Assembly (NCBI GenBank): GCA_964402405.1 | Contig: CAYOCE010000023.1 | Location: forward strand, 1 to 19,911 | Length of the DNA stretch: 19,911 nt | Origin: CAYOCE01 sp964402405 | GTDB lineage: Bacteria > Pseudomonadota > Alphaproteobacteria > UBA7879 | Direction: 5' to 3' | Shown: one piece after another, positions 7,289-14,268 of the stretch | How positions within the stretch are numbered: the first letter of the stretch is position 1 | Layout: the number at the start of each line of letters is the position of its first letter | Notes under the pieces: model-generated | What the model was told of the DNA's origin: nothing | Databases searched by the model: none | The model's input: the letters and a program-made list of their open reading frames with translations, nothing else | Position numbers and translations under genes: made by a program

Positions 7289-7776
7289 TTTTTGCCCTCA
7301 ATCTCCGTTTGCAATATTTTTTCTAGCTGTGTTTTATTAGGTTTAGATCCCGTTAGCTTAACAAGCATGGACTCCGTAATCGCCCGGGATTGCTCTTCAC
7401 ATTCCTTTACTAAATCCTGTTGGATGGAATCTAATTTTTCCTCAAAAACAGCCGACCGCGTTTGGAGTTTCTTTTCAAAAGCTTCCCGTTTCTTTAAGTG
7501 GTTTTTATGAATCTTTTGAACCATGGATTGCATGATCAGTGTTGATTCCTTGTGGGCCGTTTCCAGAAGAGTATTGTTTTGATGTTGCAGTTCTTCGACC
7601 TTGGCTTGTATTTTATGAATGTTTGCTAGCTGGCTATCAATCACCTTTTGCCGCATTTGAAAAATGGAGATATATCTTGGGCTCAGGAACCTTGAAATTC
7701 CCCATACCAATAACCCAAACCAAATGGCTAGCCAAAATAGTTGCGGAAAATAAGCTGCAATTTCAAACTGAGGCAC
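7285..7776 (-). CDS. atpF': ATP synthase F0 subunit b'
   Basis: This 163-residue subunit pairs with b in the peripheral stalk. The N-terminus has the b'-type signature PQFEIAAYFPQLFWLAIWF, a membrane helix about 10-28, then FLSPRYISIF and a long coiled coil (about 40-145). The start codon is GTG (7776), with AGAGG 6 nt upstream overlapping the atpE stop region. atpE ends 9 bp upstream, and the following atpF overlaps by 4 bp, so translation is tightly coupled. Confidence 0.9.
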   Translation of the reverse strand: MPQFEIAAYFPQLFWLAIWFGLLVWGISRFLSPRYISIFQMRQKVIDSQLANIHKIQAKVEELQHQNNTLLETAHKESTLIMQSMVQKIHKNHLKKREAFEKKLQTRSAVFEEKLDSIQQDLVKECEEQSRAITESMLVKLTGSKPNKTQLEKILQTEIEGKK

Positions 7777-7785
7777 GAAGACCTC

Positions 7786-8010
7786 TTATTTGTATAAAAT
7801 GAGAAAGGCTATGAGCAAGGCAAACAAGGCTACAGCTTCTGTTAGGGCAAATCCTAGAATACCAATAGCAAAAACCTCTTTACGGGACTCTGGATTCCGA
7901 GCAACCGAGCTAATTAACGTTGAAAAAATATTTCCAATGCCGATGCCTACGCCAAACAAGGCAAAAACTGCCAGGCCTGCGCCAATCATACGTCCTGCTT
8001 CTGCGTCCAT
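7786..8010 (-). CDS. atpE: ATP synthase F0 subunit c
   Basis: Subunit c forms the rotating proton-carrying ring. The 74-residue product is two hydrophobic helices joined by the polar loop ARNPES (R38, N39, P40). Helix 1 has the glycine repeat G20-V-G22-I-G24-I-G26. Helix 2 has the proton-binding glutamate E58 in ALTEAVALF. The residue after E58 is Ala rather than the Ser or Thr of sodium-binding rings, which suggests proton coupling. The ATG has TAGGAG at good spacing. A 55 bp gap separates it from atpB, as is common where c needs high expression. Confidence 0.97.
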   Translation of the reverse strand: MDAEAGRMIGAGLAVFALFGVGIGIGNIFSTLISSVARNPESRKEVFAIGILGFALTEAVALFALLIAFLILYK

Positions 8011-8065
8011 TTTATTCTCCTATTTCATCGTTTAGTTAGTACAATTTTTAAATACTGTCAGCATA

Positions 8066-8788
8066 TTAATGCAAGTATATCGCATCTTTCAAGTAAAGAC
8101 ATGTTAAAACTGAAAAAACATATGCTTGCAAAAAAGCCACCAAAAATTCAAACCCGATAAGAAGGGCATTGATAATAATGGTTGGAATTCCAAAAAATCC
8201 TAGGGCAATGGTAAAAAGAGCAAAAACCTTAATCATCGTGTGCCCCGCCATCATATTGGCAAAAAGCCTAATCGCCAGGCTAACAGGACGTGATAGAAAG
8301 GAAACAAGCTCTATGGGGATCAAAATAGGGAACAAAACCCAGGGGGCCCCCTCGGGCATAAAAATAGTCAGAAATTTTACGCCATGCCGCATAAACCCGA
8401 CCATCGTTACCACCATAAAAACCACAGAGGCAAGGGCAAATGTGACAATCAGCTGACTTGTAAAGGTAAAGGCATAGGGAAGCATGCCAAATAAATTGCC
8501 AAACAGAATGAATAAAAACAAAGAAAATACAAAAGGAAAAAATTTGTGGCTATCTGGCCCCACATTTTCATCAAGCATGTTTCCAATAAATTCAAAACAC
8601 ATCTCGCCAAAACACTGGAGTCTATCTGGAACAACGGTGCCTTTTTTTAGGGCAAAAAAGAGGAGGAGTAAAATCGAGAAAACAGCAATTCCCATAAACA
8701 GCCCTGAATTAGTCAACGAAAAATCCAACCCCATCCAATGGAGGGGAATCAGGCGTAGAACTTCAAATTGATGAAGAGGACTTTCCAT
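8066..8788 (-). CDS. atpB: ATP synthase F0 subunit a
   Basis: Subunit a holds the proton half-channels beside the c-ring. The 240-residue product has five or six hydrophobic segments. It has the essential arginine in SLAIRLFANMMAGH (R174 counting from this start) and the C-terminal QAYVFSVLTCLYLKDAI motif. The frame can begin at GTG 8797, but AAAGGA ends only 3 nt before that codon and 12 nt before ATG 8788. The ATG gives a family-like MESPLHQFEV beginning, so I prefer it. The gene lies between atpI and atpE. Confidence 0.96.
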   Translation of the reverse strand: MESPLHQFEVLRLIPLHWMGLDFSLTNSGLFMGIAVFSILLLLFFALKKGTVVPDRLQCFGEMCFEFIGNMLDENVGPDSHKFFPFVFSLFLFILFGNLFGMLPYAFTFTSQLIVTFALASVVFMVVTMVGFMRHGVKFLTIFMPEGAPWVLFPILIPIELVSFLSRPVSLAIRLFANMMAGHTMIKVFALFTIALGFFGIPTIIINALLIGFEFLVAFLQAYVFSVLTCLYLKDAIYLH

Positions 8789-8809
8789 GGGTACCACATA
8801 TCCTTTTAT

Positions 8810-9049
8810 CTAAGATTTAGCAGAGGGAGGCGTTCTATCTTTCTTTATAAGGCGCCACACGTTTAAAAAACCAGCCGCCATCCCAAACATAAAGCCTAAT
8901 ATTACAACCCATATACCAAAGTTTAAATAATGATGCAATAAAAAGCCAGCGCCAGATCCCACAATAATTCCAGACATCATCAAAGAACTTGCATGCCAAG
9001 CCATTTTCATTAATTGAGGCTCTTTTATTTCTGTCTCAGGATCTCTCAT
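8810..9049 (-). CDS. atpI: ATP synthase accessory protein AtpI
   Basis: The 79-residue product has two membrane helices (about 22-42 and 46-66) with glycine-rich faces (GIIVGSGAGFLLHH and GFMFGMAAGFLNVWR). This matches the short AtpI family, which helps c-ring assembly and may carry magnesium. Position directly before atpB is the standard one. Its ATG overlaps the TGA of the dsbA-like gene by 4 bp. Confidence 0.88.
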   Translation of the reverse strand: MRDPETEIKEPQLMKMAWHASSLMMSGIIVGSGAGFLLHHYLNFGIWVVILGFMFGMAAGFLNVWRLIKKDRTPPSAKS

Positions 9050-9780
9050 TTCTGTCCTTCATTTTTTAAAAGGGTATCAAGGTCCATAGAAAATGTTTCT
9101 ATTGGATTACCACTCTTGACATGTTCTTCAGCTTTTTCAAGGACTTTTTCAAAGTGCTCCAGAGGCATAAGACCCGGAATCATTGTAGCCCCAATAATAA
9201 AGGCCGGTGTTGCACTAATTCCATGCCTTGCCTGGGCCTGCATACGTTGGTTGATAATGGCATTCATGATAGGTTCATTTTTAACGCAACCTTCAATCTG
9301 TTCTTTCGTTAATCCTTTTTCTGCAGCCATTTGATCGATGACGGTATTAGGATCTGCAGACAATAACCACTGGGGTTGATTGAAATAGTAATGATTTAAC
9401 ATATCCAAGGGATTGGCTGTACAATAGCTTAGCATCATAACCCTAAGATCCGCCCCACCCAACGGGAAGCTTCTCATAATCCATTTCACACGCCCTGTAT
9501 CCATGAATTTTTCTTTTAACTTGGGAAGAACATTGGCCCTAAAATCAGCACAATGAAAACACCCAACCGAGGAATATTCAGTCACAACAATAGGGGCTGT
9601 TTTTTCACCAACAGAGATTTCAGGAAGATTGGCCTCCAAAGCACTTCCTCCGAAGCCACCGCTTGCGTAATGGTGATAATAAAACACCAGAGATGAAATA
9701 CCTAGTATCAATCCCAGCATAAAAGCTGCAAAAAGCCGAATCACAACAGTGCCTCCAATTTTTTTAGAACTATCTAGCAT
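9046..9780 (-). CDS. Membrane-anchored DsbA-family thiol-disulfide oxidoreductase
   Basis: The 244-residue product has an uncleaved-looking N-terminal helix (about 13-35) and a periplasmic thioredoxin-like domain of the DsbA/thioredoxin_4 type. The active site is C74-F-H-C77 in VGCFHCADF, and the cis-proline loop is SATP (P192). Two further cysteines, C120 and C165, could form a structural bond. It probably oxidises or isomerises disulfides in exported proteins; the cysteine-rich lipoprotein encoded 1 kb away is a possible client, but that is speculation. Unusually it heads the ATP synthase F0 operon and overlaps atpI by 4 bp. Its exact subfamily (DsbA, DsbG-like or a Com1-like protein) is not settled from sequence alone. 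Confidence 0.85.
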   Translation of the reverse strand: MLDSSKKIGGTVVIRLFAAFMLGLILGISSLVFYYHHYASGGFGGSALEANLPEISVGEKTAPIVVTEYSSVGCFHCADFRANVLPKLKEKFMDTGRVKWIMRSFPLGGADLRVMMLSYCTANPLDMLNHYYFNQPQWLLSADPNTVIDQMAAEKGLTKEQIEGCVKNEPIMNAIINQRMQAQARHGISATPAFIIGATMIPGLMPLEHFEKVLEKAEEHVKSGNPIETFSMDLDTLLKNEGQK

Positions 9781-9796
9781 TTTTTATATATACCTT

Positions 9797-9831
9797 TACT
9801 TTACATCGAAAAAAATCTTGAAACAAGAATA
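9797..9831 (-). promoter_or_regulatory. Possible promoter of the dsbA-like/ATP synthase operon
   Basis: On the minus strand TTGTTT is followed 17 nt later by TAAAGT, upstream of ATG 9780. Matches are 3/6 and 4/6. It overlaps a weak terminator-like hairpin of the preceding gene. Confidence 0.25.
9809..9828 (-). terminator. Weak intrinsic terminator after the beta-barrel gene
   Basis: On the minus strand a 5-bp stem TCTTG-TTT-CAAGA is followed by a run of seven T. The stem is short and AT-rich, so efficiency is doubtful. Confidence 0.35.
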
Positions 9832-9851
9832 TCTACAGTCTCTACTATACC

Positions 9852-10436
9852 TTAAAACCTATGGGCAATGCCTGCCGTTAGTTGAAGAATTTGCGGCCTT
9901 TTGCGAATGGCAATCCCTGAGGCCACCCTATTGCTGAGCCCAAAAGAGTACCCCACATCACAACGGAGTGTTGTATTCTCATAAACAAAAGCCTCGATCA
10001 TGAATTTGGGGGTCAAAGAAAATATTCGTTTGTAAAGAAGTTTCCGATTAAACCAGATGGTATCAAGGCCCATGCCAATGGATGCCATAACATCTGGCGT
10101 TAGATTATACCCGACCCGAGGCGTAAAGCCAATTCCCCAGGTAGACCCAATTCTAGATCCTTTAAATTTTCCTGAAAAATTAGAATAAGGAAGCGTAAAC
10201 TCCCCCCCTAAATAAAAGGTGTTTGATTGCTTGCCATATCCCGTATACAAGACTGCTGAAACACCCCCTGAATTAACAATAGGCTGTACAGCACCATTTT
10301 TGGTCACATTGGTCTTGAGGTTAACATATCCTATGTTTGCCCCACCATACATTCCATTAAATTTAGAGGCTGAAACAGAGACAACGGCAGCCCCGCCTAA
10401 AATTGTGAGCAACAGAATCCTACAAATAAATTTCAT
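9852..10436 (-). CDS. Small outer-membrane beta-barrel protein
   Basis: The 194-residue product has a signal peptide (K2, R6, hydrophobic core about 8-20, likely cleavage at VSASK near 24). The mature part has alternating, aromatic- and glycine-rich strands (for example MYGGANIGYVNL, STWGIGFTPRVGYNL, TLRCDVGYSFGL) and ends in phenylalanine (LQLTAGIAHRF), the signal read by BamA. The size suggests eight strands, as in the OmpA/OmpW/opacity-type barrels. AGGA sits close to ATG 10436. Its function is unknown; surface adhesion, porin or structural roles are possible. Confidence 0.8.
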   Translation of the reverse strand: MKFICRILLLTILGGAAVVSVSASKFNGMYGGANIGYVNLKTNVTKNGAVQPIVNSGGVSAVLYTGYGKQSNTFYLGGEFTLPYSNFSGKFKGSRIGSTWGIGFTPRVGYNLTPDVMASIGMGLDTIWFNRKLLYKRIFSLTPKFMIEAFVYENTTLRCDVGYSFGLSNRVASGIAIRKRPQILQLTAGIAHRF

Positions 10437-10519
10437 AACTTATTCCTATTTTATCCAACTACTTTACAAGTAAGATAGCTCCTTCGAATTGTCAAATTTT
10501 ATTTACAAGACTTACGGCT

Positions 10520-10807
10520 TTAAGGTGTTTCTGTAACTGGTTGTTTCGCCTCTAAACACCGACATTGGGCAATAGCATTATCATCTGTTTCTATGTAGCA
10601 TCTATAAATCGTAGGAATACCCTTGGCTACAACTTGACATTTGGCTGTTTTCTCTCCTTCTGGAATATACTTACAACACTCTTTGCACTCAGAGATAGTA
10701 GGAATATCTTGATGTAGGGCAGCTCCTTGATCCATAAAACTACAACCCCCTAGAGCAAACAGAGATATCGCCAGCAGAGCAAAAAAAACATAACGTTGAT
10801 TATTCAC
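10520..10807 (-). CDS. Cysteine-rich lipoprotein of unknown function
   Basis: The product is 95 residues from GTG 10807. It has a lipoprotein signal sequence with lipobox LGGC, then a short mature part with seven more cysteines (ECKECCKY, AKCQ, YRCY, QCRCLE). These could make disulfides or bind metal. The frame is open from TTG 10819, but that codon has no SD, while GGGGGGA stands close before the GTG, so I moved the start. Spacing is short, about 4 nt. I do not recognise a family. It is on the same strand as, and upstream of, the beta-barrel gene. Confidence 0.6.
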   Translation of the reverse strand: MNNQRYVFFALLAISLFALGGCSFMDQGAALHQDIPTISECKECCKYIPEGEKTAKCQVVAKGIPTIYRCYIETDDNAIAQCRCLEAKQPVTETP

Positions 10808-10819
10808 GATTCCCCCCAA

Positions 10820-11119
10820 ATTTTTTAATTATCTTATTGTGAGGGGATTCTAGGCATTAGGTCAAGAGGGAAATGAAACGATTACCTGTGTATAACGCCT
10901 ACATGCTACACAACGCCTGCGCCACATGGTATCACTTCCTCTTACCATCTCTACTCTTTCCAACCATCCCCTCGGAGGAGGGGATCCATGTGCGGTAGCA
11001 CTTTTTAAGGCATCACCCAGAGGGTGCTGTGGATTCCCGCCTACGCGGGAATGGTTCGCGTGGGGTATAAATATAGGGTGTAGCCAGTCGCGCCACATGG
11101 TATATGGGCATCCTTCATT
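10820..11119. other. 300 bp without a credible gene, repeat-rich
   Basis: The stretch between lpxB and the lipoprotein holds the composite hairpin repeat (copy 2) and the 14-bp direct repeat GCGCCACATGGTAT at 10919-10932 and 11090-11103. Both strands are open in places, but translations give HSRVGGNP-like strings typical of translated palindromic repeats, not proteins. Confidence 0.6.
10963..11054 (+). repeat. Composite hairpin repeat, copy 2 (between lpxB and the lipoprotein)
   Basis: Three hairpins stand in a row. ATCCCCTC-GGAG-GAGGGGAT lies at 10966-10985, CACCC-AGA-GGGTG at 11014-11026, and ATTCCCGC-CTAC-GCGGGAAT at 11033-11052. It matches copy 1 (6780-6718, minus strand) with one 27-base length difference. 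The last stems differ in three base pairs, all compensated. Confidence 0.7.
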
Positions 11120-12277
11120 TTACACGACCTTAAGCATCTTCAACACCACTTCAGCCGCCAGTTGGCTGGGGGATTTTTTACCGGGGGATTTTAGCATTTC
11201 GATAGCTTGATGAGATGCTTTGATTTGCTGATCCCTGAGGGATTTATTATCCAGAAGCTTTTCCAAAGTAGGGACTAGATAATGGTCATCACATTTTTCC
11301 TGCAGTAATTCTGGCACTATAGGTTTCCTTAGCAGAATATTGATCATACACACATGGGGAATTTTAATCAGACGCCGGACAATAAAGGCAGATAGGGCCG
11401 ATACTTTGTAGGCAATAACCATGGGCACATGGGCAGCCCCAAGCTCGAGCGCCACAGTCCCTGATGCTGCAAGCGCCAGGGTAGAGGCTGCATAGGCAGC
11501 TTTCTTTTCTTGCTGATCCTCCACAAGGATCAGGGGAGTGGGCCACGCCCTCGTGCCATCCCAAATCAAATCAGAAACCCCTGGCACCGTAGGAATAACC
11601 GTATGAAGATGATGCCCCCTATCCGCTAGGCGCGTTACGGTTTTTCTAAAAATGGGCAAATGACGCAAGACCTCTTGGCTTCTGCTCCCTGGAAGGAGGC
11701 ATAAAACTTGGTTGTCTGGATCAATGCCATGCCTAATCTTAAAGGTCTCTCCATCCCCTTGGTCAAATCCCATTTCAACAATAGGATGCCCCACAAAGGT
11801 TGTTTTCAGATTTTCTTTTTCAAAGTACGGCGGCTCAAATGGGAATAAGACTAGCAAATGATCTAGAAACTGGGCAATCATCTTGGCACGCTCTGGACGC
11901 AAAGCCCAAACAGTGGGGCCTACATAATGAATATGGGGATAGGAGCGATTTTTTTTAAGCATTCTTCCCAATCTGAAATTGAATCCAGGAAAGTCAATAG
12001 TAATCAAGATATCAGGAGGATTGTTCTCTAAATATTTTTGAAGGTATTTCAATTTTTTCCAAATAGAAAAAGTTTTGCTAACGCTTTCCATAATTCCCAT
12101 GATGGCCAAATCATCGGATGAAAAAAGGGGCGTCAAGCCTTGCTCGATCATTAGATGTCCGCCAACACCTTGGAATTCCAGAGATTTTGGGGAAAGATCC
12201 TTCAAGGCCTTCATCAGTTGGGCCCCTAGTAAATCCCCGGAAGGTTCGCCAGCGATGATGAAAATCTTAGAAGCCAC
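11120..12277 (-). CDS. lpxB: Lipid-A-disaccharide synthase
   Basis: LpxB (glycosyltransferase family 19) joins UDP-2,3-diacylglucosamine and lipid X into the lipid A disaccharide at the inner membrane. The product has IFIIAGEPSGDLLGA at the N-terminus, ITIDFPGFNFRLG, HYVGPTVWALRPERA, the LPGSRSQEV loop, and ALAASGTVALELG near the nucleotide site. Length (385 residues) is normal. The frame is open from ATG 12298, but GCAGGAG (12293-12287) is 9 nt before GTG 12277. That GTG gives the family-typical short start before KIFIIAGEPSGD, so I use 12277. It overlaps lpxI by 11 bp and uses that enzyme's product. Confidence 0.95.
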   Translation of the reverse strand: MASKIFIIAGEPSGDLLGAQLMKALKDLSPKSLEFQGVGGHLMIEQGLTPLFSSDDLAIMGIMESVSKTFSIWKKLKYLQKYLENNPPDILITIDFPGFNFRLGRMLKKNRSYPHIHYVGPTVWALRPERAKMIAQFLDHLLVLFPFEPPYFEKENLKTTFVGHPIVEMGFDQGDGETFKIRHGIDPDNQVLCLLPGSRSQEVLRHLPIFRKTVTRLADRGHHLHTVIPTVPGVSDLIWDGTRAWPTPLILVEDQQEKKAAYAASTLALAASGTVALELGAAHVPMVIAYKVSALSAFIVRRLIKIPHVCMINILLRKPIVPELLQEKCDDHYLVPTLEKLLDNKSLRDQQIKASHQAIEMLKSPGKKSPSQLAAEVVLKMLKVV

Positions 12278-13115
12278 AGATAAAAACTCCTGCATCATTT
12301 GCCTTTTTAATCACTTCTTCGGGAAATAAAATCAACGATTTTTCAGCCTCAATGGCAATACCATCCAATCCAGCCTTGACGATTTGATCAATGGTATCAG
12401 GGCCGATGGTAGGAAGGTCGACCTGCTTGCTTTGTTGGGGTTTGCAGGCCTTGACCAATACTCCCCCTTTTTCCAAACGCTTTAAGGCATGACATCTGTC
12501 AATCAAGGCAGCTGTTCCCTCAATACCTTCTACCCCTAGAACCACGCCATTTTCCAGAATGACAGATTGACCCACATCTAGTTTCCCAAGGGTGTGGGCG
12601 ATAATGGTCCCTTTAATAATATCGGTTGTATTCAGAGAAGAAGGAGAGTGGTGTGTTAAAACCCCCTCTTTCGTTTTGATGCGGGGGAGAATATCTTGGC
12701 TACCAACGATTTTGAATCCTTCCTGGGCAAGAAGATCGGCAAGCCCTGAAAGCAACCCATCATCTCCAAAAGCATTCTTGCCAATGTGGGCAATCCATTT
12801 TATTCCTTTCATATCCATTTTTAGATCTGAAAAAGAAGGGCGCTTGACACCCCCCGCCATTACAAGAGTGTTCACATGATGGTCTCGGAATAAATCCAAG
12901 GCGTTGGAAACCTGCCCCCATTCAATAACGGTGTGGGGATAAGGGGCCATCAGAGCGGGATCAAATTGATTTTGAATGGGAAATAGGTGATAGGGGATGC
13001 CTCTCTGTTTGCATTCCTCGGCAATCAGTAAGGGTAAGTGCCCCCCACCGGCAATAATGCCTAAAACGGTTTTGTCATTCCAATGAAAAGGAGTCATTGA
13101 TTTAGGTTCTTTCAT
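12267..13115 (-). CDS. lpxI: UDP-2,3-diacylglucosamine pyrophosphatase LpxI
   Basis: LpxI hydrolyses UDP-2,3-diacylglucosamine to lipid X and UMP, replacing LpxH in most alphaproteobacteria. The product has GIIAGGGHLPLL at the N-terminus, MAGGVKRP, DDGLLSGLADLLAQEGFKIVG, and the C-terminal VDLPTIGPDTI and AGLDGIAIEA motifs. From ATG 13115 it is 282 residues, close to the usual length. The frame stays open to 13223, but those extra 36 codons translate the inverted-repeat element, so I reject that longer start. ATG 13097 is an alternative. No good SD is visible at either. The segment GIEGTA has Ala where I recall the family usually having Asp. It overlaps lpxB by 11 bp. Confidence 0.9.
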   Translation of the reverse strand: MKEPKSMTPFHWNDKTVLGIIAGGGHLPLLIAEECKQRGIPYHLFPIQNQFDPALMAPYPHTVIEWGQVSNALDLFRDHHVNTLVMAGGVKRPSFSDLKMDMKGIKWIAHIGKNAFGDDGLLSGLADLLAQEGFKIVGSQDILPRIKTKEGVLTHHSPSSLNTTDIIKGTIIAHTLGKLDVGQSVILENGVVLGVEGIEGTAALIDRCHALKRLEKGGVLVKACKPQQSKQVDLPTIGPDTIDQIVKAGLDGIAIEAEKSLILFPEEVIKKANDAGVFICGF

Positions 13116-13173
13116 ATCACTATAAACGTCAATATTAGAAAAAAATGGGCCTTTTTTAGACCATCCTGGCATA

Positions 13174-13396
13174 GGCCGGGCCCCAGGAACGCTAACGCGG
13201 GCAAGGCTTCGAATACTATCCACTCTCTTGGACCCCGACTTTCGTCGGGGTGGTCTAGAGGGGATAAATATATATACGCAATGTTCAAACTATAGCCTTT
13301 ATCACTACTTCGAGACCATCCCGACGAAAGTCGGGGTCCAAGTGCAAGAGTTATATTCAAAGACCTTGCCCGCCTTAGCGTTCCTGGAACTCGGCC
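13174..13396. repeat. 223 bp nested inverted-repeat element between lpxA and lpxI
   Basis: The inner arms 13228-13256 and 13313-13341 are reverse complements at 28 of 29 bases. Each arm is itself a hairpin (ACCCCGAC-TTTC-GTCGGGGT). The outer arms 13174-13206 and 13364-13396 match at 29 of 33. The centre (13257-13312) is AT-rich and has no gene. The element breaks the otherwise tight lpx operon and carries no protein. It looks like a MITE- or REP-pair-type sequence. Confidence 0.75.
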
Positions 13397-13474
13397 TCCC
13401 GGCTACGCCGTGGTAAGTCGCTGGGATGATCCGAAAAGAAACACTCTTTCTCAAAATTAACGCTTGCTCTCACA

Positions 13475-14257
13475 TCACGGTGTGCACAAGGCCCTGGTTG
13501 AATCAGCTCGAATAAAATTGACAATTTCCATCACAAGAGCATGTTCTTTGAATAGTTCAGCCACGTCTTCTAATCTTTCAGCTAAGGTACCGTCAGCTGC
13601 AAACATCAAGCGATAGGCATTGCGTAGAGAGTGAATATCTTCACGGCATATGCCTCGGCGTTTAAGGCCCACGAGGTTTAACCCCCCAAGACGGGCCCGA
13701 TTTCCAAACACAGATCCATAGGGAATCACATCATTTTCAACCCCTGACATGCCTCCGATAATAGCTCCTTTCCCAATTCTAACAAATTGGTGAACACCAG
13801 AAAGCCCCCCAACAATCACGAAGTCTTCAACAATGCAATGTCCCCCAAGGGTTGCATTGTTGGTCAGGATAACGTTATTGCCTATGATACAATCATGGGC
13901 CACATGGCTCGCCACCATGAGCATGCAGTTGTCCCCAATGCGCGTTTCTTTGCGCCCTATTTTTGTGCCAGGATGAATGGTTGCATGCTCCCGAATTTTG
14001 CAGTTTTGACCAATACGGATACTAGATTCTTCATGGATGCCATCCCTGTGTTGAGGGGGCTCCCCAATGACCGCAAAAGAAGAAACATGAGTCCCTACCC
14101 CAATGGTGGTACGACCCGAAATATGAACATTTGCCCCTAGGACAACATTTTCCTCTAGGACAACATGGGGTCCCACTAGACAAAAAGGTCCGATCGTCAC
14201 ATTTGCCCCAATCTGGGCCTCTGGGGCGATAATGGCCGTACTATGAATAGATGTCAT
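13475..14257 (-). CDS. lpxA: UDP-N-acetylglucosamine acyltransferase
   Basis: LpxA starts lipid A synthesis by moving a 3-hydroxyacyl chain from ACP to the 3-OH of UDP-GlcNAc. The 260-residue product is a left-handed beta-helix of hexapeptide repeats (about 5-185) with a helical C-terminus. The catalytic base is H121 in SHVAHD; H156 lies in SGVHQF. In the segment GAIIGGMSG, G169 aligns with E. coli G173, which permits a C14 chain; that comparison is from memory. The SD overlaps the fabZ stop (TAGGA), 11 bp before the ATG. The element at 13174-13396 follows. Confidence 0.97.
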   Translation of the reverse strand: MTSIHSTAIIAPEAQIGANVTIGPFCLVGPHVVLEENVVLGANVHISGRTTIGVGTHVSSFAVIGEPPQHRDGIHEESSIRIGQNCKIREHATIHPGTKIGRKETRIGDNCMLMVASHVAHDCIIGNNVILTNNATLGGHCIVEDFVIVGGLSGVHQFVRIGKGAIIGGMSGVENDVIPYGSVFGNRARLGGLNLVGLKRRGICREDIHSLRNAYRLMFAADGTLAERLEDVAELFKEHALVMEIVNFIRADSTRALCTP

Positions 14258-14268
14258 TGTGCTATATC

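Noticed and set aside
10467..10495. Minus-strand TTGACA-like -35 before the beta-barrel gene
   Set aside because: No acceptable -10 lies at 16-18 nt (TACTTG only), so I do not call a promoter.
10862..11210. Open frames on both strands in the lpxB-lipoprotein gap
   Set aside because: They translate the hairpin repeat (HSRVGGNP-like strings), overlap each other and lack an SD.
13112..13416. Open frames across the lpxA-lpxI element
   Set aside because: They are translations of the inverted repeats in both directions, with mirrored peptide content.
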